A stretch of DNA of 64,000 bases, taken from contig OX485805.1 in NCBI GenBank assembly GCA_950295325.1, positions 5,764,501-5,828,500 on the forward strand. The letters run 5' to 3'. Below are positions 1-9,522 of the stretch, in pieces. Both the position numbers and the translations under genes were made by a program. The notes under the pieces are model-generated. The model saw only the letters and a program-made list of their open reading frames with translations, searched no databases and had not been told where the DNA came from. How positions within the stretch are numbered: the first letter of the stretch is position 1; each line of letters starts with the position of its first letter. The stretch comes from Polytrichum commune. Taxonomy: Eukaryota > Streptophyta > Polytrichopsida > Polytrichales > Polytrichaceae.

Positions 1-2120
1 GTCTAATTCTCTTTTGTTTAATAATGAGAATGTGAAGTATTGAATGGATATATGTTGTATTTGTTTCTTAATTTTCTTGTAACAAAATAAAAATTGGTTG
101 GTGAAGTTACCTTGAAATGTTTTAGCGCATGTATCAAGTTTTCGCGTGCAACTCCTCTTACACTAGTGGTCATGGTTATTAGAGGGTTAACTTTTCAACC
201 CAAGTCTCAAAGTGATTATATTGATGGGTTGTATTTTTGAAGCCAAAAGTTGGCCCAAACATATTACCAATGTCTAGAGTCTATCATAACCGCTCATTAA
301 CTAGCTCAATCCATCTCACTTTAGCACTCAAAACCAAGACATGTGTCATGACATTATTGGTTCCGGTCTGATTCAAAATTGAGTCCCAACATAATTGAAA
401 CTGAGGTACCCTATAGATTGCCAATGTGGTCCTAATCGCGGATAGGCACCTTTGCTATATATGATTGTTCTAGCATGTGGAGAGTAGGTGTGGCCATGTG
501 TTGTTTGGGCATGGAGTACAATTTGGGTTTGGGTATGTATTGGACCAAAATGTATATTATTGATGGTTGCCCATGTATTGGGCATATCATAATTTTAGTG
601 TTTGTGCTATTTGTGGATCGGAGATGCCCCTAGGCTTTCCAATAGTGATTTGAAATTTTATGGTTAATTTGGTCATTGGAGGTCCATTTCTCTACAAAAG
701 TAAATGTGGCCATGGCTAGTATGGGTTCAATTTTTTGTGTTCTTTATATTTGAAGGCATGTAGGTTGCGGATTTCGCCCTTGTGCTCTCTAGTTTGATGC
801 CATTGAGCCAAGATGGTGTGGTGTGTGCCATGTGTATATGGGGCGTCGGGGTAGGTTTGGAAAGGGTGGTCCCTCATTGTGCGAGTTGGTATGCTATTTC
901 ATTACATGTTATGTCAATGTGCACTGTCACTTTTGTTTTGTTATATATGTGTGTGGAGGTTGTTGGCCAGGCTATATATAAACAAGCCAGTTGTATTTCT
1001 TATACCTTGTTCGTCAAGTGGTATGAATGAGTTGTGTGTATAGACGCATCATTGTGGGGTTATATTTGATGGGGTTTAATGTATTTAGTTTGGCAAGTAG
1101 TGGGATGGTGGGGTGGTTGGTTGCTATGTTGGTGGTTTTTGGGGTTGTTTACCAAGCTCTTGAGAATTTGACTTTGTAGTCAAGGGCTATGTTGCTTATG
1201 TGGTTGGTTTTTATATGAACATTGTAGAGTTTGAGCATGTTAGACGTCAGTGTATTTATTATATGTTGGTTACCTCATGGGGTGGGAAGGGGAGAGGGTA
1301 TGATGATTATGTATGCAAGGATCTCATGTTTGTATTGATATTTGGACCATTTGAACGAGGGATTGCATTTAACGGTATTTGATAGGATGGTCATGATCGT
1401 GTGTATGTGTCTAATGGGTTGTAATCTTTATGATGAAATATGATGATGATGATGGTTTTTTTATTTTCTTTGGCACCCATCCTTGCCCAATGGATTGCTT
1501 CCATGGCAAAGTTGTGGTCAATAAGGTGGGCTAGTCCTATGCCTTCCATTTTTATGAGTTTGGCAAGGTTGGATGATTCCAAGACTATGTCTCTAACATG
1601 TGGTGAGTGGAGAGGGAGGGGTGGGTGTAGATGAAAATTATAGTTTTTATCTTAATGCGAGCCCTCACACAACCATGTTGCATTGTTGTGTACTAACATG
1701 TAAGCCTACTACCATAGGCAATTATGTAATTCACCATCACTATAACATAATCATCAATTTATTACTCCTAATTGAAATTCATAAGGATGGTTATGAATCC
1801 CTCGGCAACTCATCACTTTATATACACACAAAATTCAAGCATAAATGAAGAAATCTAGACATATTTAAAAGGATGGGGAATTGAGATGGCTATAATGAAC
1901 AATTTTCAAAAAAGTTAGTTGTTTTGACAAGTTGGAATTTGATGATATTTTGAGTTTGCCTTGTTTGAGTCAATTGGTGACAAATAACACAGTATCTTAA
2001 TGTACTTAATTTATGTAGTCATTTCACTCTTGTTGGTTTTTGTGCACATTCTTTTGACTCCACAACGACAATGGTGTTTGGTGGACTAAGTCATTGAACA
2101 GGGAAGACCGATGGATCTGC
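1..2120. other. Unassigned intergenic sequence
   Basis: No coding region, RNA gene or transposon terminus is recognised here. The strand is T- and G-rich on the plus side, with short open frames that show no known motif. A short ATG/ATGATG microsatellite lies near 1438-1456. It is probably decayed repeat sequence, but nothing in it identifies a family. Confidence 0.5.
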
Positions 2121-2383
2121 CTAAAAACCCCCATCGAGCGTGGCTCGGAGGCCAGGTTCGGGAGGGGGTGGCAGGGTTGGGATAAAACAAACCCCCTATT
2201 TTTTTAATTGGGTGGGACCTTACTTGATCTCATAAGGGGCTTTCTAGAGTAATTTGGGGCCATAGGACCCAAATTTAGCAAAAAAAAACCAAAAAAAACC
2301 CCCAAGGTTCTAAAACGGGGAGGGCCAGAAAAATGAACCCCACCGAACCTGGCCTCCGAGCCACGCTCGATGGGGGTATTTAG
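2121..2383. repeat. Foldback (MITE-like) element with 41-bp inverted arms
   Basis: The arms 2121-2161 and 2343-2383 are reverse complements over 41 bp with one mismatch. The outer word is CTAAAAACCCCCATCGAG on the left. The arms enclose about 180 bp of A/G-rich sequence that is itself weakly palindromic. Weaker inverted similarity continues outward to about 2101 and 2401, so the true ends may lie there. I could not find a convincing target-site duplication, so the superfamily is left open. Confidence 0.6.
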
Positions 2384-3677
2384 ACCCACCCAAGACCAAC
2401 CACTAGTCACAGATGAAGAGGTTGAGTTTGAGTAAAGACTGGTTGAAGTTTAAAGGCTTCAGGCCAACAACCGATCATTAAGAAGGGAATCTATAGAATA
2501 TAACTCAATTTAATAAAGAAAGCCCAAAAGATCACAATAAGAGCATTCTGGAATCTGGACTTCACACAATACACGTGGGTCGGAACAATTAAATAGCCGT
2601 TTAATCCGAGGATAAGGTCTTATGTTGTTTTGTGAAATATTCTAACCTCACATGCACCCAATGTCCAGGGAGATTTTTGGCGTACTCGTTCAAAATCCTA
2701 GTGTTTCCAAGGCCAACCAGTCACATGCTGTGGTGTTTTGGTTTTTGTTTATGATTTAGGTATATTCTATAGATTCCTCCAAAATGACTGCAATTTGCTT
2801 GAAGTCTTGAACTTCCAACTTATTGTCGAGAAGAAGTCTATGGGCGATGAAAGCAACTTCTGGCTTCTGGTGAGGCCACATTGCCTGTGCTTTCTCGACC
2901 GTCGGATTTGACCGATGTAAGATCTCCTCCGTTCCTGCCACCACTCATCCACTGCGTGTGCAGACAGACAGACAGAGAAGACAGACAGACACTCACTCTC
3001 TTCACCTTCCCGATTACGATTTCTTTGCCGATTCTCTTCGCTAGAGGTCATACTTATTAGAGACACAAACCGTAATCAAGCTGGAGAAGATGTCCAGCAT
3101 GTGGATTTCTTTGCAATGGACTATGGAAATCGATGTATGTAGGTGATTTTTAGATGTATCCAAGGATTGCACATAAGAATTATTTGCGCGCTGTGATGGT
3201 CCTCCAGCTTAGTTTCCTCTTAAACCCTAAGCCTTTCTGCACCTGAAACCCTCAATCCAGAATTTGGCAGTGGATTCGGCCTTTTAGAACCTTCTTACAG
3301 AGACCGGGAGCTAAGAATCGTGGGTTTTCCCTCTACTTTGGTTGCAAAGTGATTACCAATTAGTCAATTTTAGCAGGTTCATGTGGCTTTTCAGTTGCTT
3401 TGAAAGTAGAAAGTTGTGTTGAAGGCATGAAGGGTTGTATTATTGTGGAATTACAGGAGACGCTTGGGTAATACGGAAGTCACAAAATGTACTGGTTGTT
3501 GTTGTTGTTGTGGTGGTGGCAGGGTTCCAACTTCTGCAACGGCATCGGATATCAAGGAGGCCTATTACAAATGATCGCTTAAATAATATGTGATATTGTG
3601 CAGCACAATGCATTTGACCTTTTACACGCCAATTTTACATCAAAGATTGATATGTGGCATTTGTACTTACACGTTGT
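2384..3677. other. Unassigned sequence upstream of the CACTA insertion
   Basis: No gene is recognised. 2660-2825 resembles 50958-51132 in the same orientation (shared words include GGTATATTCT, TAGATTCCTC and CTTGAAGTCT), so it is a copy of a dispersed repeat. A (GTT)n/(GTG)n microsatellite lies near 3497-3529. If the J-domain exons downstream belong to a gene, the stretch just before 3681 would be intron, but no earlier J-domain exon could be found here. Confidence 0.45.
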
Positions 3678-4061
3678 ATTCACTACAAGAGTTTATATGA
3701 CCTATTTGACAAAAATGTGACGAAATTCTGTTAATTTGGGTGTCATATAGGGCACCTTGATTCGGTCATACAATTAACAGAGTTCTGTCAATTTCTTTGT
3801 CATCTCGGACAATTATACACGTAGGATTCCATTTACTCCGGCCCCCTTGCCATGTTGGATTCTCTTTACCTCGTCATTTACCCATGGTGATGTGGTTTAA
3901 TGTCCAAGTTATACTAGTAAAAAAATCCTAAATTAGTAATCCACCCTAGCATTCGGGGCCTACTCACATAGGTCTAAGGGCGAAGGGCCACCTCACCTAA
4001 CCTAGGCTAATGGACAAAGCCACCTACCTACCCTAGGCGAAGCCAAGAGTGAGGGGTCAAG

Positions 4062-4118
4062 GGGATCGAACCTTGAACCTCTTGGCAGTAATGTGAAGGC
4101 CACTAAGCCACCGCTCAT
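4062..4118 (-). repeat. tRNA-derived SINE head (pol III boxes A and B)
   Basis: On the minus strand, a box A-like TGGCTTAGTGGCC (4098-4110) is followed by a perfect box B GGTTCGATCCC (4062-4072), spaced as in a tRNA-derived pol III promoter. The surrounding 3955-4118 does not fold as a complete tRNA, so a SINE or tRNA pseudogene is more likely than a working tRNA gene. The 3' tail of the SINE is not delimited. It sits inside the CACTA element. Confidence 0.5.
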
Positions 4119-4344
4119 TACATGATATAGGCCAAGTATGTAAGAGTTTTGTATGAAGAAGCCATAAGACTTATAAACTTATGTATATATATTTTTTAAT
4201 TAGTGAAAGTAAAAACAAGCATAGAATTAATGTATTTACTGTTTTTGATTAGTACGTATTGTATTTGTATTAAAAACAATTTACAAAAATACTCCTAAAT
4301 ATTATTACAGTAATTATTGTAATTATTTTAACTACATTAATTAC

Positions 4345-4570
4345 AATAATTTCAGTATTTTACTGAAAATAGAAAATTTCAGTATTTACTTAAATTAGCA
4401 AATTTAAATATTTACTTAAATTAGCAAATTTCAGTATTTACCTAAATTAGCAAATTTCAGTATTTACCTAAATTAGAAATTTTCAATATTTACTTAAATT
4501 AGCAAATTTCAGTATTTACTTAAATGAACAAATTTCAGTATTTAGTTAAATTGGTAATTTCAGTATTTAC
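4345..4570. repeat. AT-rich tandem repeat inside the CACTA element
   Basis: A unit of about 29-30 bp built from AATTTCAGTATTTAC plus TTAAATTAGCA is repeated about seven times with small changes. Internal or subterminal arrays like this are common in CACTA elements. Confidence 0.75.
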
Positions 4571-4895
4571 ATTAATTAATTAAATTAGTTATTACATTAA
4601 TTATAGTAAATACATTAATTATATTAATTACTTATACTAGTAATTACAATAATTAAAAACCTTTTGTAACACCTTTTGTAACACCTTTTGTTGTTAATAA
4701 ATATGAGACACATGCTCAGGTGAAGGGAATAAGTTAAACGTGAAATATATAAATCTGATGACAGAAAATTGACACAAATTTTGAATAATGTCCGAATTGA
4801 CAAAAACTCATAGCTTTGAGCTGATTTTGTCACTTCGGACATTTTAGTGTCACATTTTTGTCAATTATACACCCATTTCCTTGTAGTGATTGCAG

Positions 4896-5148
4896 CCATC
4901 CAGATGAAAATTCTGATCCAGAGACCAAGGAGAACTTTCAAAAACTTTCTACTGCTATTGAGGTACTCAAGCGGAATTGTCATCCTTCTTCCTGGATTCT
5001 GCATTTGTGCTCCAAATTGAAGGCTTATGCTGGGCAGCTTGCTCCAAGCATAAATTCTAAATATGGTTGTTTTTTGGTGTTTGGCTAGATCTTGAAAGAT
5101 GAAGTGAAGCGGGAACAATATGACTATGAGATTGCTCATCCAGAGGAG
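4896..5148 (+). pseudogene. J-domain fragment of a DnaJ50/DNAJC25-like chaperone (two exons)
   Basis: Two exons with proper splice borders join in frame. Exon a (4896-4962, acceptor TTGCAG, donor GTACTC) encodes a J-domain helix III region starting HPDENSDPE. Exon b (5089-5148, acceptor GGCTAG, donor GTTAGC) encodes ILKDEVKREQYDYEIAHPEE. This matches the end of the J domain and the following segment of plant DnaJ 50 / animal DNAJC25 proteins, which are ER-membrane Hsp40 co-chaperones. In full-length members an earlier exon carries the start of the J domain with the HPD loop, and later exons carry membrane segments. Neither was found. The HPD tripeptide itself is present. The piece looks like a gene fragment or dead remnant rather than a whole gene. 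The family assignment is from memory of the sequence pattern. Confidence 0.65.
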
Positions 5149-6093
5149 GTTAGCCACCTCTTTTCCTCAGGGCCATATTCAGATTGAATGTGTATATGTG
5201 CACGCTAGTCTAGTACATTTGAGGTACATTTGAATACTAAAATTTTTGTAGGTCCATCAATCAGATAGGGCCAGAGTATTTGGGCTGCTCAATCCTTTGA
5301 TGTAGGTTCCAATTAGAGATAGTTACGGTGAAGTCCTTGGCATTCCGGAATCTAAGGCCTCATGACCTTTATACTCTGGTCCAAATTCATCAACTGGGTT
5401 TTGAGACTTCTTTTTGCAAAACAAATAGTTGTGGTTTGATGCAGTTCTTGTGCCAAACTGCTAGTACTATCAAGCTTACTACAGTCCCCAAGCAGTATGT
5501 GCATTTCTCATGTTACCACCCAGTTTTGGATACCGAAGTTGGAGTTTATGAAATTCTTGCTTCAGAATTGTTAGTTGCCTCCAAATGCTATCTTTTCGTC
5601 GTGATCCCTGCAAGAATTAGCAGGTGATGCTGTGTCGATTTTTGAGTTCGTCAGAGTAGTACTTCTTCGATTTCTGTCACTTGTATTTTTGGATTGACGA
5701 TGCATAAATTCATCACAAGAGGAAGCTCTCACTCATCATCATATCATCACACACTTATTTGTCACTCCAATCCATCAGGTTTAGGGTTTAGCATCCGCTA
5801 GTTTTTGCACTCTACAACGTCTTGCATAATTCAAGTGTAATTATGTAACATGAATGTGTTGTGTTGAAAAAATTCATTGAATTTGTTGGTTCCTTGTTCT
5901 AGGAATCGCCACTGCTAAATTGTCAGTGAAGCATCATGTAGGTATTAATTCATCTTTATCATCTTTTAACTCTATGAATTACCTCCCATCATTGTCCTTA
6001 AGAGTCCTTTCACCTTAGTGTAAAGCAGGAGACAAGCACGGTCTGAGCCAGAGGACCAGATTTTCTAATCCACACATGGAATTGTGCTCTCAC
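5149..6093. other. Unassigned sequence between gene fragments
   Basis: An open frame of 99 codons (5328-5627, plus) has no recognisable motif, and no further J-domain exon follows the donor at 5149. A telo-box word (TTTAGGGTTTAG) occurs near 5780. Confidence 0.4.
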
Positions 6094-6178
6094 ATGGCAG
6101 GCCAGTAAACATCAACAGTCAACTTGAGCATCTACAGGCGAAGTATGTTGGAACTGGGCATGCTGATGTCAATCACTT
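6094..6178 (+). pseudogene. 5' fragment of splicing factor 3B subunit 5 (SF3B5/SF3b10-like)
   Basis: Starting at the ATG at 6094 the sequence tracks the very conserved N-terminus of SF3b10. From about 6107 it encodes NINSQLEHLQAKYVGTGHAD and then VNHL, ending at a consensus donor GTAAGTG at 6179. SF3b10 is a small, near-invariant subunit of the U2 snRNP SF3b complex. Between the ATG and NINSQ about one base is missing relative to the family, so the ATG frame hits TAA after four codons. This marks a broken copy. No downstream exon with the rest of the protein was found. It is likely a captured or duplicated gene fragment. Confidence 0.6.
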
Positions 6179-6316
6179 GTAAGTGTACACATCTCCTTGG
6201 ATTGGACATTCCTGTTGTCATTGTGCAAGACTTATATACTTATGGATGAAGACTATCGGAATGTGTACTTGTGCATGTATATTGCACACAGTGGATGCAT
6301 GTCCATATCAACAAAG

Positions 6317-6562
6317 GGCTGGGGATTCGTGGCACTCAAGTAAAATCATCCATCCAAGATATCGTGGATGAAGTGGCTCCAATAAAAAAAGCCCCCCTAT
6401 GGGGTTGAGGGCCGATTCATTTGAATGTGACGTCACTAGACTAATTCGGGGCCTTTGACTCTATTTCCGGAATAAAATTGCCCAAAAATAGCCATTTAGA
6501 TGATTCCTGTGTTTTTTTCATCCGCACGGATGATTTTACTTGAGTGCCACGAATCCCCGGCC
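6317..6562. mobile_element. Mutator-type MITE with 10-bp target-site duplication
   Basis: Terminal inverted repeats of 35 bp (6317-6351 and 6528-6562) differ at one base. The outer word is GGCTGGGGATTCGTGGCACT on the left. The element is flanked on both sides by ATCAACAAAG (6307-6316 and 6563-6572), a perfect 10-bp direct repeat. A 9-11-bp duplication points to the Mutator superfamily. The 246-bp element has no coding capacity. Confidence 0.85.
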
Positions 6563-6572
6563 ATCAACAAAG

Positions 6573-7079
6573 TAGCTTGTGCTACAGTATTCGTATTAGG
6601 CCGCACATGTAACATTCAGGTCCCTTAAGTGAGGAATTCTGAAGTTTTTTGCACATTTGATTTGAGAGTTGGTTCAAATCTATAAGTATATATTATTTCT
6701 TTTTCATTGTTGCAATTCTTCTGTATGATTCTTTGGTGGGGAAACTTGCACATATGATTATGAGATGGACTTCTTAGGATGATGAGAAGACAACCCACTT
6801 TGCAATTCTTCACCCATTTTTCTTGCCTCATTCTTGTGCAATTCTATTGGGCATAATCATTGACATTTTCCAGTTTTTCCGCCATATGTTTGATTTTTTT
6901 GTGAGTCCTCCTCATGTTGTAGTCTTCTATATGAACCTATGGTTGATATCACATGCAGTCATGGAATTCTTTACAATATGCGGCACATAGTTATGTTGTG
7001 GTTTTAGTGTGGTGGTGTAATGTGCCCGACTATCCAGGTTGGCAGTGAATGGGCAGTTAACATCCAATGGGACAGCTAT
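6573..7079. other. Unassigned sequence flanking the large retrotransposon
   Basis: No gene or repeat signature is recognised. The last five bases (GCTAT, 7075-7079) are the left target-site duplication candidate of the LTR retrotransposon. The right counterpart at 27050-27054 reads ACTAT. Confidence 0.45.
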
Positions 7080-9477
7080 TGTCGAGGTCACCTTCAAACC
7101 CTCAGCAAACTTAGACGGTGTAACCCGCTGCTGACCGGTTTACATGGAAGTTACTCCCACCAAAATTAGATTCTCTTAGTTTTCAAAACTTGTGAAGGTG
7201 TCCGTTAACTCTTTGTTGACTAATTCTTGTGATCTTTAATTTATCGCTTTTGAAATCCTCTTGGAATCGTTGACCTGAGGTTACAAGTTTATGTTCCCCG
7301 AAATCTAATATTAAAGTGCTCTCTAAGAAACTACTTTCCTTAGTTCTTAATCATCTATTCGCTCTTGCATCTTTCCTGGTTTGAAAGATCTCGCAAGATA
7401 ATCTTATTTCTTCAATTCCGGAATGTTGTATTTGAAGATCCCTTTTTATAAATCTTCAAGGAGAAAGTGCCTTAGGTTTTCAAGATTATGTTCCCCGAAA
7501 TCCTAATGTCGAGGTTAAGTGTTTCAAGGGAAACTCTAAATGTTGCAAACAATATCTTTCATGGTTCGAATGCATCTAATCTTCATTACTTTCCAAGAAT
7601 ATTCCGAGAATGTCTTCATAAAGAGTTTCTAGTTCAAAACTTATTCTTTAACATTATGAAAATCTTGAGAATCATCTTGCCTCTTTAACCTTGATTATAT
7701 TGTTCTGATGGTATCCTTGGTCCTTCAACATTCCAAATTCACTTGAGAATATTTGAGGGATTAGAATCCTTGTTGATTCTAATGTATATGGTAAACCGAT
7801 TTCCACTTAAAGATGTTTGATTACTATCACCCTCATTTATGAGGTATTAAACTCATGGCCTAAATTTCCCCAAGTGTTCCCCTTAGATGCTTTGAAATCC
7901 CCTTAGGCTAATTCCCTTTGAATTGGATTTGGCACCGCGTAATAATTTAGTATCTAGTCATACCCGGTATGACGTGATGGTAAGCCGGTAAGCCCACAAC
8001 TTACCTTCCTCAAATATGAGTGACTTGTGCTTTTACTGTAATAATTTATCTTACTTGGCCGGCTTGAGGTCGGGGATTAACTCGAGTGTACCGCCGAATG
8101 AGATTTCCTCCTCTCTGTAATTATTTCCCTTCGGGTCCTTCGGCTCGAAATTCTCCTTCGTCAAAGGTCTTAGTTACCGGAGCAAACTTAATCCGAAGCT
8201 TTGACCAATTTGCCTTAGTGTAGTAACATGTGCTAATATCCTCCGAGTTAGGATTTGAGAACCTCGGCTAAATATTTTAACACTTTAGAATGCCCTCCGA
8301 GTTAGGGTATGTATTTGCCTCGGCTAGCTATCTTTGTGCATGATTGTCTCCAATGCCCTCCGAGTTAGGGCTTAAGTATGCCTCGGCTACTCGCATTAAT
8401 ATTCCAATGCCCTCCGAGTTAGGGCTCGAATGCCTCGGCTAATCGTATTAGTATTCCAATGCCCTCCGAGTTAGGGCTCGAATGCCTCGGCTACTCGCAT
8501 TAATATTCCAATGCCCTCCGAGTTAGGGCTCGAATGCCTCGGCTAATTGCGATGCTAGCTCGATTGCCCTCCGAGTTAGGGCACGAAAACCTCGGCTAAA
8601 TGTACTAGCTTGAGAGAGTGCTAGAGGCTCCGACACTCATGTAGAGTTTGCGTGTTCAAATGAAGTGTATTAGGTGCCTTAAGTTTGGCTTCTTATATAG
8701 TGTTCAACATCTATCTTTAATTAGATGTGGCGGTTAGGCCTAACTTCCCCTAATGCCACATGTTCATTTTAGGCTATTTTTATCCATGTATCCGGTCACA
8801 GTCTAATTTTAGGCTGACCGGATCTATTTACAGCAGTTATAATGTCCGAATGTAAAATGTACTTATGAAGTTCATTCGTTGGATTTCTTGGCTTAACCTA
8901 GATGTGCCTCGTGGTTCGGTTATCATCCATGGGCCTCCTTCATCCGGAATGCAACTATTCATTTAAAGGGAATAGTTTATGTTCATCTAAAAAGGACTTT
9001 CATCCCTTTTAGGCATGTCTTTCATCTATTTTTGCCTAGGTGTTCACTAGCAACTAACTATCCTACCCTACTTAGTTGCTTGTTCGTTCCCGGCTTGATG
9101 ACGGCGTTCCCGGTGTCGTTCACTTCGTTCCCGAGCCTTCTCGGTGTGTTCCCGTGCGCTCCCCTCGTTCTCTTGCGTTCCCGGGCCGCTACATAACCGG
9201 GAGGCCGGTCCTCATCCGGTCTTCAATGCCCTCGGTGCTCCCCGGCTTGCCACCTGTCCTGTTCTCTCTCTCTTGCCGTTGGCTCTCCTCGATATCCGGC
9301 CGCTCCCACGTCTCCTGCTGTCTCCCGCGTTGCCCTTCTCTCGCGGTCCCTCGATCGCTGCTCCTCGGTGTTCGTCCCTGTTGCTGCTCCTTCGGTGAAC
9401 AACTACTTCTCAGCCCTTCACTCTCCTGCATTTGGCCCCTTAGTCCTTCTTCCCTAATCTTCCTGGGAGGGTGTACA
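7080..9477 (-). repeat. 3' LTR (left copy)
   Basis: This is a direct copy of 24652-27049, with equal length and no difference seen in the stretches compared, including the translations of open frames in both copies. In element (minus) orientation it begins TGTACACCC and ends CTCGACA. The preceding polypurine tract on the minus strand identifies it as the 3' LTR. Plus-strand open frames in it (for example 9076-9558) are antisense to the element and not counted as genes. Confidence 0.95.
8240..8598 (-). repeat. Seven-unit hairpin-forming tandem repeat in the 3' LTR
   Basis: About seven units of 50-60 bp each contain CCTCCGAGTTAGG and, about 12 bases on, CCTCGGCTA. CCGAG and CTCGG are reverse complements, so each unit can fold into a small hairpin. 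The array is an exact counterpart of 25812-26170. Confidence 0.85.
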
Positions 9478-9494
9478 TTTTATTCTCCCCTCTC
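9478..9494 (-). other. Polypurine tract (plus-strand primer site)
   Basis: On the minus strand the 17 bases directly before the 3' LTR read GAGAGGGGAGAATAAAA, almost all purines, followed at once by the LTR start TGTACA. Position and composition fit the primer for plus-strand DNA synthesis. Confidence 0.85.
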
Positions 9495-9522
9495 GGAAAG
9501 AAGCATGTCCTCATGCTTCATT

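Larger units (their letters stand above)
3681..4888. mobile_element. CACTA (En/Spm-type) non-autonomous DNA transposon
   Basis: The element starts CACTACAAGA at 3681 and ends CTTGTAGTG at 4888. It is flanked by the 3-bp direct repeat ATT at 3678-3680 and 4889-4891, which matches the CACTA superfamily hallmarks (CACTA termini, 3-bp duplication). Inverted similarity continues inward: TGACAAAAATGTGAC at about 3708 pairs with GTCACATTTTTGTCA near 4850. No transposase is present. The interior carries a tRNA-like SINE head (4062-4118) and an AT-rich tandem array (about 4345-4570). The right end lies only seven bases before the splice acceptor-exon boundary of the J-domain fragment. Confidence 0.85.

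Noticed and set aside
3095-3130. Possible Tudor-domain exon (VDFFAMDYGNR)
   Set aside because: The match is under a dozen residues and soon hits a stop; no flanking Tudor-SN sequence was found.
4062-4118. Functional tRNA gene on the minus strand
   Set aside because: Boxes A and B are present but the sequence around them does not give a full cloverleaf with a paired acceptor stem.
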